A DNA stretch of 64,000 nt from Rheinheimera soli (GCF_021290985.1 NZ_JAJOYU010000023.1:1-64000); one strand, 5' to 3'. Numbered from the stretch's first letter, positions 1 through 9,911 are shown. The notes: generated from the sequence alone by a model not told the origin. Numbers and translations: made by a program.

Positions 1-182
1 CCATCATTTTTCACGTCAGGTTCAAATCACCCCAGAGCTGCTTTCGCACTACCCCGTTGGCATGGCGCGCATTATAGGGAGTTTTAAATCCCACACAACC
101 CCTAAAATGACAATTTGATGATATCCGTGATCGTTCGCTCAGAAAAAAAGCAAAACGGGCAAAAAAGAGACTTTTTTTACCT

Positions 183-467
183 TTAAACTGGAATACGCAG
201 GCTGTTATCGACCTTTTCAGGCCCACCAATCATTTCATCGTACGCAGATTGATGCTGTAACCAGGCCTTTTTGATTGTTGCTTCAGCCAAAGACTGCTTT
301 ACTTGTTCGACGCTTAAAAAACGCTGTGGTCTGTTATCTGCATCCACCAGAAAGCCAACTCTGTCATCGTAGTTAACCTGAGCCAGGTAGATGCCCATTT
401 CCACTGAATAGATCACCAGCTCATGAATCACCACATCCTGGCGGTTTAAATGTTCGAGTCTGTGCAT
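183..467 (-). CDS. DUF6482-like small protein
   Basis: A 94-residue soluble protein without signal peptide or membrane segment. The layout resembles the small DUF6482 family found in Pseudomonas, Shewanella and relatives: an N-terminal stretch on 'VYSVE'-like strands, a central 'YLAQV' strand and a Leu/Gln-rich helix. The function of that family is unknown. A GGAGAG sequence lies 8 bases before the ATG and supports this start. The gene stands alone, downstream of and in the same direction as the porin at 587-1747, with about 120 bases between them. The family assignment is from memory of its general pattern and is only moderately sure; that it is a real gene is supported by the ribosome site and normal composition. 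Confidence 0.6.
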   Translation of the reverse strand: MHRLEHLNRQDVVIHELVIYSVEMGIYLAQVNYDDRVGFLVDADNRPQRFLSVEQVKQSLAEATIKKAWLQHQSAYDEMIGGPEKVDNSLRIPV

Positions 468-586
468 AGAAAACTCTCCGAATTATTTCAGACAATTTTT
501 TTACGCAGCGGACCGAGTTTTGGATGTACTGATTTGAAAATACAAACTGGCGCCTAAAGTCGCCAGTTTGTTTGGTTTGAGATCAA

Positions 587-1747
587 TCAGAAGTCGTATT
601 TAGCACTAAACTGCACTCGATTTAAATCACCTTCATCTCCTGAAAGGATCTCACGGGTGGCGTGTCGCAGCTCTACGCCAAACATTAGCTTACTGGCAGC
701 CTGGTAAATAAGATTGACGGCATAGCTGCTGGTGTTATCTGTTACAGCTAAACCAGTTAATAATTCATCGTTATCAATATGCTGAGCTGAATAAATCAAA
801 CTTGAACGCCATTTATCGGCCCAGGCATGTTTATAAGCTAAAGCATAACCTGTGACTTTAATCGCATCGAGTTTGCCTGCGGCATCAAGCACAGCATCGT
901 TACTGGTGTTTAACCCTATATAACGTCCTAAACCTTCGCCACTATTAATGGTGAAACGAAGATCGTCCGTGGCTGAGATATTGTATTTACCTGACAATGA
1001 CATTGCATAACCATTGGTGCTGTCATCCAGACCAGCAGATTCAATAGACAATTGGCGTGCCATTACGGCCACAGCCACAGAACCCCAACTCGCTGCATGA
1101 TGGTATTTAACGACTACGTCTGGCACTGAATTATCATCAGTTACTATACGGGCACCACCGGTATTTGGCGTCACTGTCGTTTCAGGATTTTCCAAAGCAA
1201 CCTGCCAGCCGCCGTTGGTGTAACGAACCTGAGCTTGACGGGCAAATATAGCTCCGTCTGTATTACCGATAAAGTCTAAGCTGTCAGGCAAAGAAGCCAA
1301 GTCCATAAAGGTGGACCAGGTTTGTCCCATCAACCAGTTGTCATAAGTCAAGAACGCATGTCGAAGCTCAGGCGCATAACCATTACTGATGCGCGCATCA
1401 CCTATGGGATAAGTAGACATCATATCGAACTCGAGGGTGCCGTTAATCTTCTTACCGTTATCAAGGGTAGTTGCTGTCTTTAAGAAGAAACGGGATTGGC
1501 GGGCATGGGCGTCAAAAGTTGCAGACTCTCCTACACCACCGACCGGAATAACGCCTGGCACATAAAAATCACGGCCTACTCCTGTCGCTATTTGTCCATC
1601 TGATGTGTCTGTCCACATCGTATCTAATTTAATATAACCACCATAGGTCAGCTCAGTATCCCCAAAGGTCACCGCTGCAAAGGCCTGGCTGCTAAGTGCG
1701 CTGAAAGATAATGCCACTAAGCTGGCAAGAGGTTTTTTCGTCAGCAT
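587..1747 (-). CDS. DcaP-like trimeric outer-membrane porin
   Basis: The 386-residue protein starts with a clear signal peptide (MLTKKPLASLV...SQAFA, cleavage near residue 24). It then has alternating beta-strand sequence ('YGGYIKLDTMWTD', 'RFFLKTATTL') and ends in a C-terminal aromatic residue (KYDF), the usual outer-membrane assembly signal. The pattern fits DcaP-family porins, which pass small carboxylates through the outer membrane. A longer reading from 1765 exists, but AGGAG at 1754-1758 lies 6 bases before the ATG at 1747, which decides the start. It is divergent from acs with a shared 261-base control region, so uptake of acetate or a related acid is a reasonable inference; the substrate is not shown by the sequence. 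Confidence 0.8.
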   Translation of the reverse strand: MLTKKPLASLVALSFSALSSQAFAAVTFGDTELTYGGYIKLDTMWTDTSDGQIATGVGRDFYVPGVIPVGGVGESATFDAHARQSRFFLKTATTLDNGKKINGTLEFDMMSTYPIGDARISNGYAPELRHAFLTYDNWLMGQTWSTFMDLASLPDSLDFIGNTDGAIFARQAQVRYTNGGWQVALENPETTVTPNTGGARIVTDDNSVPDVVVKYHHAASWGSVAVAVMARQLSIESAGLDDSTNGYAMSLSGKYNISATDDLRFTINSGEGLGRYIGLNTSNDAVLDAAGKLDAIKVTGYALAYKHAWADKWRSSLIYSAQHIDNDELLTGLAVTDNTSSYAVNLIYQAASKLMFGVELRHATREILSGDEGDLNRVQFSAKYDF

Positions 1748-1832
1748 TGTTTTCTCCTGGTCCAAGTTAAAATGTTGTTATTGTCTGTACCACGATTCAA
1801 CTTTGGTTTGCTTTTGTCAAAGCGACAATTAG

Positions 1833-1906
1833 CCTTTAGTCGCAGATTGTTTTTTATTCAGTGATGTCGCTGACGGCAACAGCAGAGTTGTCTAGACTAA
1901 GGTCTA
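1833..1906. promoter_or_regulatory. candidate CrbR sites in the porin-acs intergenic region
   Basis: An inverted repeat TAGAC-TAAG-GTCTA lies at 1893-1906, about 100 bases before acs. A partial copy, GCGACTAAAGG on the minus strand, lies at 1833-1843, towards the porin. A third copy, TCGAC-TAAA-GTCGG, is found before the DUF4212-actP operon (9534-9547). Because CrbR homologues activate acs in Vibrio and Pseudomonas, this shared motif is my candidate for the CrbR binding site. The repeat is seen directly; the protein match is inference. Confidence 0.45.
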
Positions 1907-2008
1907 ATGTCGTTAGCACCTCAAAAAAGGTAGAACAAGTACAGCCATAACAGGTGGTTGTTGCTATTGAACTAAGCCACCGAGCCTACAAGACAGGGGA
2001 ATATTAAA

Positions 2009-3958
2009 ATGAGTCACGCCCAGCTTTATCCGGTACCAGAGCACACCAAAGCAAATACTTTGGTGACTAACGAGCAGTATCTGGCGATGTATGACGAGTC
2101 GGTGAATCAACCGGACCAATTTTGGGCTAAACATGGCAAGCGGATCAGTTGGTTTACACCTTTTACCAAGGTAAAAGACACCAGCTTTGATCTAGGTAAT
2201 GTACATGTGAACTGGTTTAGTGACGGTACTTTGAACGCAAGCTACAACTGTCTGGACCGTCATCTGCCAGAAAAAGCCAATCATGTGGCTTACTATTGGG
2301 AAGGTGATGAGCCTGGAGTGCAAAAAGCAGTTACTTATCAGGAGCTGTGCGACGAAGTTTGCCAGCTTGCTAACGCCATGCGAACTTTAGGTGTGGGCAA
2401 AGGCGATCGGGTGACAATTTACCTGCCGATGATCCCAGCTGCCGTTGCGTCATTGCTCGCTTGTGCCCGCATTGGTGCTGTTCACTCCGTAGTTTTTGCT
2501 GGCTTTTCTCCAGACGCTTTAGGGAGCCGTATTCAGGACTGTGATTCCAAACTGGTCATCACTTCTGATCAGGCCGCTCGTGGCAGCCGTTTAACTTATT
2601 TAAAAGACAATACAGATCAGGCTTTAGCACATTTAGGTGATGCGAACCCCGCTAAGCATGTGATAGTCGTCAAGCATGTCGGTGAAAATATCGATTTCCA
2701 TCAGGGTCGCGACTTGTGGTATCACGAAATTCTGGCAAAAGAGCCGAAGCAGTGTGAACCTGAAGTCATGAATGCTGAAGATCCGCTGTTTATTCTTTAT
2801 ACCTCAGGCTCAACCGGCAAACCTAAAGGGGTGTTGCATACCACTGGTGGTTATATGGTCTGGGCTTCGATGACACATCAGTATGTGTTCGACTATAAAG
2901 AAGATGATATTTATTGGTGTGCCGCCGATATTGGCTGGGTGACAGGACACACTTATATCGTCTATGGGCCACTGGCTAATGGTGCGACCAGTGTTTTATT
3001 TGAAGGTGTCCCCACTTACCCAAGCGTGAAACGTATTGCGCAGGTGGTTGATAAATACAAAGTGAATATCCTTTATACAGCACCTACTGCCATTCGCGCT
3101 TTAATGGCACACGGCACTGTGGCTGTAGACGGCGCTGATTTATCTTCGCTATCTATATTAGGCAGTGTGGGTGAGCCTATTAATCCGGAAGCATGGAGCT
3201 GGTACCACGCCAGTTATGGCAAAGGCAACTGCCCTATTGTCGACACCTGGTGGCAAACCGAAACGGGCGGTATTTTAATTACCCCTCTGCCAGGGGCTAC
3301 AGATTTAAAACCAGGTTCTGCGACACGGCCATTTTTTGGAGTCAAACCAGCCATTGTGACTAACGAAGGTGAATTAGTTGAGGGCGTTGCAGAAGGCAAC
3401 CTGGTGATCCTGGATAGCTGGCCAGGTCAAATGCGCACCGTGTTTGGCGATCATGAACGTTTTGAACAGACTTACTTCAGCACTTATAAAGGCATGTACT
3501 TTACCGGCGATGGCGCTAAACGTGATGAAGATGGTTATTACTGGCTGACAGGCCGTGTTGATGACGTGTTAAATATCTCTGGTCACCGTTTAGGTACAGC
3601 TGAAATAGAAAGCTGTCTGGTTGCTCATGATGCTATAGCTGAGGCTGCTGTAGTGGGTTATCCACACGACATTAAAGGTCAGGGGATTTATGTATTTGTT
3701 GCACCTCGTGTTGGTGTAGAACCCAGTGACGAGCTGACCAAAGCAGTGCGTGATTGGGTACGTCGTGAGATATCCCCTATTGCTGCACCAGATATTATCC
3801 AGTGGACGCCGAGTTTGCCGAAAACCCGCTCTGGTAAAATTATGCGCCGAATTCTGCGTAAAATTGCTGCCAATGAATACGATCAGTTAGGCGACATCTC
3901 TACTTTAGCCGATCCGTCTGTAGTGGAACACTTGATCCAAAACAGATTAAACCGCTAA
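2009..3958 (+). CDS. acs: acetyl-CoA synthetase (AMP-forming)
   Basis: Acs activates acetate to acetyl-AMP and then acetyl-CoA, the high-affinity route for acetate use. At 649 residues it matches the family length. The AMP-binding P-loop [10 protein letters not shown] lies near residue 265, the WWQTETGG core motif near 413, and the C-terminal [11 protein letters not shown] motif carries the lysine that is acetylated to switch the enzyme off in other bacteria. An AGGGGAAT sequence precedes the ATG. It is divergent from the porin and followed by the response regulator crbR; the acetate symporter and sensor kinase are within 10 kb, so this is a complete acetate uptake and activation block. Confidence 0.97.
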   Translation: MSHAQLYPVPEHTKANTLVTNEQYLAMYDESVNQPDQFWAKHGKRISWFTPFTKVKDTSFDLGNVHVNWFSDGTLNASYNCLDRHLPEKANHVAYYWEGDEPGVQKAVTYQELCDEVCQLANAMRTLGVGKGDRVTIYLPMIPAAVASLLACARIGAVHSVVFAGFSPDALGSRIQDCDSKLVITSDQAARGSRLTYLKDNTDQALAHLGDANPAKHVIVVKHVGENIDFHQGRDLWYHEILAKEPKQCEPEVMNAEDPLFILYTSGSTGKPKGVLHTTGGYMVWASMTHQYVFDYKEDDIYWCAADIGWVTGHTYIVYGPLANGATSVLFEGVPTYPSVKRIAQVVDKYKVNILYTAPTAIRALMAHGTVAVDGADLSSLSILGSVGEPINPEAWSWYHASYGKGNCPIVDTWWQTETGGILITPLPGATDLKPGSATRPFFGVKPAIVTNEGELVEGVAEGNLVILDSWPGQMRTVFGDHERFEQTYFSTYKGMYFTGDGAKRDEDGYYWLTGRVDDVLNISGHRLGTAEIESCLVAHDAIAEAAVVGYPHDIKGQGIYVFVAPRVGVEPSDELTKAVRDWVRREISPIAAPDIIQWTPSLPKTRSGKIMRRILRKIAANEYDQLGDISTLADPSVVEHLIQNRLNR

Positions 3959-4011
3959 TCTGTTGACAATAAGTTGCTAATGTTTAATTAATAGCAACAA
4001 CACTTTAGCTG

Positions 4012-4045
4012 AACCCAGCCTGTGTTTTTTAGCACAGGCTGGGTT
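4012..4045 (+). terminator. 13-bp stem-loop between acs and crbR
   Basis: AACCCAGCCTGTG (4012-4024) and CACAGGCTGGGTT (4033-4045) form a perfect 13-bp stem with an 8-base loop. There is no T-tract after it. Instead the stem ends directly at the TAGGAG ribosome site of crbR (4046-4050). It may stop or process the acs transcript, or mask the crbR ribosome site; the sequence cannot tell which. Confidence 0.65.
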
Positions 4046-4056
4046 AGGAGTTTTAT

Positions 4057-4728
4057 ATGGCAAAGTTAATTGTCGCAGATGACCACCCATTGTTTCGAAA
4101 TGCACTGATCCATGCGATCAGCAATACCTTTGTGACCAAAGCCACCATAGAAACAGATAGTTTTGAGGCCACCTGCGAAGCACTGCTGGAGCATCCTGAC
4201 GCGGACTTGTTACTACTGGATTTACATATGCCTGGCAACTGCGGCTTTTTAGGCTTGATACAACTGCGCAAGCAGTATCCAACTCTGCCTATAGTCGTGA
4301 TTTCAGCCAGTGACGATGTAGATGTGATCAAGCGCGTGATGGCTTTTGGTGCTTCTGCTTTTATTCCAAAATCGTCCCATCCTGCAGAAATTGGCAAAGC
4401 ATTAAACGCGGTGATTGACGGAGAACTCTGGGTGCCACCCGCTATTCGTGGTCAGGTGATGAATCAGCAGCAACATCAGCCCGATTTGGACCTGGCCGCT
4501 AAGGTGGCAGAACTAACCCCTCAACAATATAAAGTATTGTTTTATTTAACCGAAGGCTGGCTGAATAAACAGATTGCTTATGATTTACATATTTCTGAAG
4601 CGACAGTGAAAGCACATATCACCGCCATATTCCGTAAGCTTGGTGTCACCAACAGAACACAAGTGGTGATCCAAGCCCAGCGTCTGCAACTGGAAGCACC
4701 TGCTGACAAGACGCTGGTCGCTCTGTAA
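4057..4728 (+). CDS. crbR: LuxR-type response regulator, CrbR
   Basis: A 223-residue NarL/FixJ-type regulator. The receiver domain has the acidic pair D8-D9, the phospho-acceptor D55 (LLLLDLHMPG) and the conserved lysine in FIPKSS. The C-terminal LuxR helix-turn-helix covers about residues 148-205 (LTPQQYKVL...ISEATVKAHITAIFRKLG). Its position between acs and the SSS-domain histidine kinase CrbS (5921-9457) identifies it as CrbR, the partner that drives acs expression in Vibrio cholerae and Pseudomonas. The TAGGAG site 6 bases before the ATG sits at the foot of a strong hairpin, which could affect translation. Confidence in the class is near complete; the orthology is from context. Confidence 0.88.
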   Translation: MAKLIVADDHPLFRNALIHAISNTFVTKATIETDSFEATCEALLEHPDADLLLLDLHMPGNCGFLGLIQLRKQYPTLPIVVISASDDVDVIKRVMAFGASAFIPKSSHPAEIGKALNAVIDGELWVPPAIRGQVMNQQQHQPDLDLAAKVAELTPQQYKVLFYLTEGWLNKQIAYDLHISEATVKAHITAIFRKLGVTNRTQVVIQAQRLQLEAPADKTLVAL

Positions 4729-4781
4729 CCTCAGAACAACACCAGTTTTATAAGAATAAAAACCGAACGCAACAGGCCTGA

Positions 4782-5846
4782 TTATTCAGGCTTGTTGCTT
4801 TGGTTCGGCAGTTGGAACTCATCGATGAAAATCTGCCAGAATACTAAAAACAGCGCAGCCACCATAGGCCCCAATACAAAGCCATTAATCCCCATCAGGG
4901 TAATACCACCTAAAGTGGAAAACAGCACTAAATAGTCAGGCAGTTTAGTATCACGCCCAACCAGAATAGGTCGCAATATATTGTCAGCCAGACCAATGAC
5001 TAAAGCTCCATAGGCCACCAGAATAGTAGCAATCACCCAGTCGCCTGTGGCATACCAATACAAAGAAACTGGCAACCAGACCAAAGCAGCACCTACAGCA
5101 GGCAATAAAGACAAAAATGCCATCACCACGCCCCACAAAATAGGTGCAGGCAAACCTAATAACCAGAAAATAAAGCCACCTAAAGCCCCCTGCACTATGG
5201 CAACTACCAGGTTACCTTTCACTGTGGCACGGGTTACTTCAGCAAATTTAGCGAAAAGTATGCGTTCGCGCTCATCACCTAAAGGCAAAGCCTTGACCAG
5301 TAACTCAACTAAGCGTGGGCCTTCACGTAGTAAGAAAAAGCTCAAGTACAACATCAGACATAAACTCAGGATAAAACCGAAGGTATTTTGCCCAATAGCC
5401 AATGCCTCTTTTGCCAACAAGCGACTGGCCTCCACTGCACCGGATGACATTTTTTCACGCAAACCATCGGTTTGAATACCAAAGCGGCTTAAAAACTCAG
5501 TGACTACTGGAAAAGCTTGCCGTATTGCTTCAATAAAACCATCCGGATTAATTTCACCACTTTCGATTTTGTCATAAAAAGCCACCCCTTCCTGAATAAA
5601 AGCAGCACCAATAGCCAGTACAGGCAGGATCACAACCAGCATGCAAAGCAGCAGAGTCAACAGAGCTGCCCTGTTGGGTTTATCTCCCATCAAACGCAAA
5701 ATCTTGGTATGGACCGGATAAAAGATAACCGTCATAGCACAGGCCCAAAAAATACTTCCCCAAAAAGGTTCCAGCACCAAACCAAAAATCAGGGTCACAA
5801 TGACCAACATCACTAAAAAAACCCGTTCTTCTAACTTAGCCAGCAT
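4782..5846 (-). CDS. AI-2E family transporter (YdiK/PerM type permease)
   Basis: About 354 residues with multiple hydrophobic segments: pairs near the N-terminus, four to five in the C-terminal half, and a soluble loop near residues 85-150. The closing pattern 'GVVMAFLSLLPAVGAALVW' and 'DNILRPILVGR' is typical of the AI-2E/YdiK/PerM membrane family, whose members are proposed exporters or sodium-linked antiporters. I prefer the ATG at 5846, because GGAG lies 6 bases before it; an ATG at 5858 is possible but has a poorer site. It lies between crbR and crbS but has no known part in acetate sensing, and the substrate is unknown. Confidence 0.85.
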   Translation of the reverse strand: MLAKLEERVFLVMLVIVTLIFGLVLEPFWGSIFWACAMTVIFYPVHTKILRLMGDKPNRAALLTLLLCMLVVILPVLAIGAAFIQEGVAFYDKIESGEINPDGFIEAIRQAFPVVTEFLSRFGIQTDGLREKMSSGAVEASRLLAKEALAIGQNTFGFILSLCLMLYLSFFLLREGPRLVELLVKALPLGDERERILFAKFAEVTRATVKGNLVVAIVQGALGGFIFWLLGLPAPILWGVVMAFLSLLPAVGAALVWLPVSLYWYATGDWVIATILVAYGALVIGLADNILRPILVGRDTKLPDYLVLFSTLGGITLMGINGFVLGPMVAALFLVFWQIFIDEFQLPNQSNKPE

Positions 5847-5920
5847 AAAGCGCTCCATTGCTGTTTTTATTCTCTTCGACTCATTTAATCACAAAGACGG
5901 CAAAGCACCTAGAGACTGTA

Positions 5921-8900
5921 TTACGAACGTTGATTTTTTAAATGATTAATACCAGCCCGCAATGCTGCAGGTTTAATAGGTTTAGCTAAAAACAGTAAAC
6001 CCGCTGCTTTTGCACGTGATGCTAAATCAGGCTCAGGCGCAGCTGATACCAAGATGCCAGGCACCTTGCCCCAGTAGTGCTGTAACTGCTGATATAACTC
6101 TAAACCATTCAGCCCCTGGCCTAACTGAAAGTCCATAATCAGCAAGTCTGGTTTAGCTAAAGCCGGGGCTTCATCTAACAATTGTTCTGCATGTACATAA
6201 CTCTTGACCTCTCCTAATTGCCATTGCTCCAACAACACCCTTAGGGCGGCAAGATTAGAACTGTCATCATCCACACAAAGTACCTGCCATTGAGGTAATA
6301 CAGAGTTTGGAGATTCAGCTACAGCTTTGTCTTCTGTTATTGCCTGCTCAGATGCCAAAGGTAAATACAGGCTAAAGACAGTGCCTTTCCCCACCACTGA
6401 CCGAACCTCAAGTTTGTGTCCTAATAATTTAGTCATTCGCTGCACAACAGCAAGACCAAGCCCCACGCCCTGCTGCCCTCTGGCCGTGCTGTCTACCCGG
6501 TAAAAATCCTCAAAAATACGCTTGAGTTCATGTTCTGCCACGCCAGGTCCCGTATCCCAGATTTGTAATAACAGGTGCAATCCTCTTTTGCGACAAGACA
6601 CCAGAACCTGGCCAGATGGTGTGTATTTAATCGCATTACTTAAGATGTTCTGCAGAATACGCCGCAGATAAGTGGCATCACTTTGCACTTGCCATTCGCC
6701 AAAATGAGTACGAAGTTTTAATTGTTTCTGCTCAGCCAGCCAACTGAACTCATCTGTCAGCGGTTGTAAGATACTGTTCAGCGCCACAACCTGAGTTTTC
6801 GGTTGTAAACGACCATCATCCAGTCGGGCAATATCCAGCAAGGTTGCGATCAACTCTTCAGTGGCTTTGAGCGAATTGTCTAACTGATGAATAATTTTTT
6901 GCTGAGTTGTTTCTGCCGTTTGATCCTGCAAAGCTGCAGTAAAAAGCCTGGCGGCATTGAGAGGTTGCAAAATATCGTGGCTGGCTAAAGCCAGGAAGCG
7001 CGTTTTTGATACATTGGCAGCCTCCGCCTCAGCTTTGGCCTGCAATAACTGCAACTCAGTCGCGCTGCGTCGAGTCACCTCCTCCACCAGTTCCTGATTC
7101 ATTTCACTGATACGCTGCGTCCGCTCCTGTACCCGCTGTTCCAAATGTTGTTTGGCTTCCGCCAGCTGCTGTACGGCCCTGACATGCTCAGTAATATCAG
7201 TAAAGCTGGTGACAAAACCACCACCAGGTATGGGGTTACCCCGCATCTCTATCACAGTGCCATCAGGCCTGACCCGCTGAAATACATGGGAAGTTCCATT
7301 TTGCATATGGGCTATACGTTTGGCGACATGCTCTTCTGGAGCACCTTCACCAAAAAGCCCCCGCTCCGCATTAAAACGTACTATATCGGCCACAGGACGG
7401 CCAATACGGATCATGCCATCAGGGTAGTCAAACATTTGCAGATAGGCTTTGTTCCAGGCCACCAGTTTCAAATCCCGATCTACCACACTGACGCCCTGAC
7501 TTAAATGCTCCAGGGTTGAAAACAAAATTTTGCGGGAGAACTGAATAGCCTGAGTGGTATCGTCAAACAAGGTAACCACATCTTCCAGTTCCAACTGCCT
7601 GCCTTCAGTTGCAGCACTGACTACAGCCAAAGCTGAAGCTGCACCTATCACGCCTGCAAGCTCGCGCTCAACAAAAGCAATAAGTTCCGGTCCTGCAATA
7701 CTGTCTGTTAAATCAAGATCAGGAAAACGGCGCTGAAATTCCGCCATAGCCTCACTGCAGCGTTGAGCACCGATAAAACGTTCCAGCAGCATAGTGATAT
7801 CGGCTCTGCGAACCCGAGCTCGTCTGACCGGTAATTCCTTGTGCTCTAATGGCAAAGTAGGTTTTACAAAAGCGGCAGCTTGCAGACGGTCTTTTAAATT
7901 CACTTTAACCAGTAAGGAAAACAACAGGTAACAAATCAGATTTAGTCCCAAAGACCAGATCACACCATGGCTTAAGGTATCCAGCTGCAAACCAAACAAC
8001 GATGTTGGTTTTAAAGCCTCAATACCAAATAAGCCTTGTTGCAATACTGTCTGCTCAAGCACTCCTACCGCAGCCAACTGTGGCACCATCAGACAGAAAA
8101 ACCACAAGGCAAAGCCAACAGCCACACCGGCATAAACACCAAACGCATTGCCGTGACGCCAATACAAACCACCGACGACAGCTGGAGCCAGCTGAATAGC
8201 CAAAGCAAAGGCTAATAATCCTGTTTCTGCCAATTCATAATTACGGGCAAACAAAGCGTAATAGCCATAAGACAGCAACATCACAGCAATAATCATGGTG
8301 CGACGCACCAGTAAGATCAGACCGCTGTAATCTTTAATGCGTTGACCATGGCCAGGACGACGTAAAATAGTAGGCATCACCACGTCATTACTAATCATGG
8401 TACTCAATGCCAGAGTAGAGATAATAATCATCGAAGTTGCAGCGGAAAAACCACCAATAAACACCAACACACTTAAGGTGTGCCAACCAGATTTTTCCGG
8501 GATCAACAACACAAAACTATCAGCCAGATGCTCCTGCCCGGGAAATAAATGCATACCTGCCAGAGCAATAGGGATCACCACCAGTGTGACTAACAACAAA
8601 TAGCTGCTGTACCAGCGTTTGGCATGGCGTAAATGCCGGTGATCAACATTTTCGACAAAAGCGACATGAAACTGGCGCGGAAGTAAAAAGATAGCTGTCA
8701 TCGCCAGCACAGTTTTTATGGCAAAGGAAAACCAACTATTATGTTCAGCACTGTTTTGCAGGTGACTGGCATGATCAACAAACTGACTGACTCCAACGTT
8801 GTCGGGTAACAACAGCCAATACGCCATCAGTGCCAGACAGAGCAGAGCAAATAACTTCACCACAGATTCAAAGGCAATAGCCACCATCACACCACGGTTT

Positions 8901-9457
8901 TGCTCTGTCAACTGAACTTTGCGGGTGCCAAACAAAATTGCAAAGACTGTCATTGCCATAGCACTAAACCAGGCCGTGTCCTGCCACCAAGGTAAGGATT
9001 GATCAGATAAATCATGCCCCAGCAGTACCTGGTAGGAACTGGCAACTGCTTTTAATTGCAAGGCAATATAGGGGATCACCACAACCAGGCATAATAAAGC
9101 CGTCACTAAAGCAATATTTTTACGTTTGCCATAACGGGCACTGATAAAGTCAGTAATTGAGGCCACGTTTTGTTTTTTTGCCACATACAACAGCTTAAAC
9201 AAAAATGGTTGAGCGAGCAGAAACACCAGAATGGGGCCCAGATAAATTGGAATATAATCCCAGCCCTGAGTCACCGCTGTACCTACCGCGCCATAGTAGG
9301 TCCAGGAAGTACAATACACAGCCAATGCAAGGCTATACAGCAGCCCACCATACTTTCGTAGTAGTTGATCGCCAGCATGGCGTTCGCCCCAGTTTGCAAT
9401 GAAAAACAGCAAACCTACATACATCAAGGCCAATAAAGCGACTATCCAGGCTGACAA
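5921..9457 (-). CDS. crbS: SSS-transporter/histidine kinase hybrid, CrbS
   Basis: About 1178 residues in four parts: a sodium:solute symporter-like membrane domain of about 13 helices (residues 1-500), a PAS domain (about 660-780), a histidine kinase with H-box ASHDILQPLNAARL near residue 828 and ATP-binding N-box NAIKYTPSG near 940, and a C-terminal receiver (MDFQLG near 1107). This is the CrbS layout, which senses acetate or its flux and signals to CrbR. An ATG at 9514 would add 19 residues without a ribosome site. AGGGGAG at 9464-9470 lies exactly 6 bases before a TTG at 9457, after which the protein starts SAWIVALLALMY as usual for the family, so I place a TTG start there. Confidence 0.9.
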   Translation of the reverse strand: MSAWIVALLALMYVGLLFFIANWGERHAGDQLLRKYGGLLYSLALAVYCTSWTYYGAVGTAVTQGWDYIPIYLGPILVFLLAQPFLFKLLYVAKKQNVASITDFISARYGKRKNIALVTALLCLVVVIPYIALQLKAVASSYQVLLGHDLSDQSLPWWQDTAWFSAMAMTVFAILFGTRKVQLTEQNRGVMVAIAFESVVKLFALLCLALMAYWLLLPDNVGVSQFVDHASHLQNSAEHNSWFSFAIKTVLAMTAIFLLPRQFHVAFVENVDHRHLRHAKRWYSSYLLLVTLVVIPIALAGMHLFPGQEHLADSFVLLIPEKSGWHTLSVLVFIGGFSAATSMIIISTLALSTMISNDVVMPTILRRPGHGQRIKDYSGLILLVRRTMIIAVMLLSYGYYALFARNYELAETGLLAFALAIQLAPAVVGGLYWRHGNAFGVYAGVAVGFALWFFCLMVPQLAAVGVLEQTVLQQGLFGIEALKPTSLFGLQLDTLSHGVIWSLGLNLICYLLFSLLVKVNLKDRLQAAAFVKPTLPLEHKELPVRRARVRRADITMLLERFIGAQRCSEAMAEFQRRFPDLDLTDSIAGPELIAFVERELAGVIGAASALAVVSAATEGRQLELEDVVTLFDDTTQAIQFSRKILFSTLEHLSQGVSVVDRDLKLVAWNKAYLQMFDYPDGMIRIGRPVADIVRFNAERGLFGEGAPEEHVAKRIAHMQNGTSHVFQRVRPDGTVIEMRGNPIPGGGFVTSFTDITEHVRAVQQLAEAKQHLEQRVQERTQRISEMNQELVEEVTRRSATELQLLQAKAEAEAANVSKTRFLALASHDILQPLNAARLFTAALQDQTAETTQQKIIHQLDNSLKATEELIATLLDIARLDDGRLQPKTQVVALNSILQPLTDEFSWLAEQKQLKLRTHFGEWQVQSDATYLRRILQNILSNAIKYTPSGQVLVSCRKRGLHLLLQIWDTGPGVAEHELKRIFEDFYRVDSTARGQQGVGLGLAVVQRMTKLLGHKLEVRSVVGKGTVFSLYLPLASEQAITEDKAVAESPNSVLPQWQVLCVDDDSSNLAALRVLLEQWQLGEVKSYVHAEQLLDEAPALAKPDLLIMDFQLGQGLNGLELYQQLQHYWGKVPGILVSAAPEPDLASRAKAAGLLFLAKPIKPAALRAGINHLKNQRS

Positions 9458-9533
9458 AGCATACTCCCCTCTGATTTCTGACGTTACTTTTGGCATAAAG
9501 CTGCAGAAAGTCAATGATCTGGCTTTTGAGGTT

Positions 9534-9547
9534 CGACTAAAGTCGGG
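9534..9547 (+). promoter_or_regulatory. candidate CrbR site before DUF4212-actP
   Basis: TCGAC-TAAA-GTCGG is an inverted repeat with the same spacing and core (GACTAA-GTC) as TAGAC-TAAG-GTCTA before acs. It lies about 90 bases before the DUF4212 start and about 75 bases before the crbS start, so it could serve either divergent promoter. The role is inferred from the shared sequence. Confidence 0.4.
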
Positions 9548-9637
9548 CTATCACTTCCCACACCTGCTGCTAGATTAAGCATGCTAGTCAACAGAATTTC
9601 TATAACAACCACAAAAAACAACAAGAGGAAGACAACG

Positions 9638-9904
9638 ATGGCATTTCAAAGCAATGAATTAGCCAAAGCCTATTGGCGGGAGAACGTCTCGCTGATGCTC
9701 AAACTGCTGGCGGTCTGGTTTGCAGTATCCTTCGCAGCCGGGATTTTATTTGTAGACCAACTGAATATGGTGCAGTTTTTTGGCTTTAAGCTCGGATTCT
9801 GGTTCGCGCAACAAGGCTCTATCTACACCTTCGTTCTGCTGATTTTTATTTACGTCATCAAGATGAATGCTCTTGATCGTAAATACGATGTCCACGAAGA
9901 CTAA
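9638..9904 (+). CDS. DUF4212 small membrane subunit
   Basis: An 88-residue protein with two transmembrane helices (LLAVWFAVSFAAGILFV and the segment ending in FVLLIFIYVIKMNALD). DUF4212 proteins are almost always encoded directly before VC_2705-type sodium:solute symporters and are thought to be a small partner subunit. A reading from 9581 adds 19 polar residues, but GAGGAAG before the ATG at 9638 and the typical MAFQSNELAKAYWRENV start favour the shorter form. The next gene starts 7 bases after its stop, so the two are surely co-transcribed. Confidence 0.9.
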   Translation: MAFQSNELAKAYWRENVSLMLKLLAVWFAVSFAAGILFVDQLNMVQFFGFKLGFWFAQQGSIYTFVLLIFIYVIKMNALDRKYDVHED

Positions 9905-9911
9905 GGGGTAG

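Noticed and set aside
11-229. A 72-residue frame at the left edge
   Set aside because: It overlaps the end of the DUF6482-like gene, has no ribosome site and no recognisable pattern.
4012-4045. Standard rho-independent terminator after acs
   Set aside because: The stem is perfect, but the following bases are AGGAGTTTTATATG, without a true T-tract, so I leave the function open.
5047-5816. Frames on the plus strand opposite the AI-2E transporter
   Set aside because: They are antisense shadows of a clear membrane protein; composition is Lys/Asn rich and lacks family patterns.
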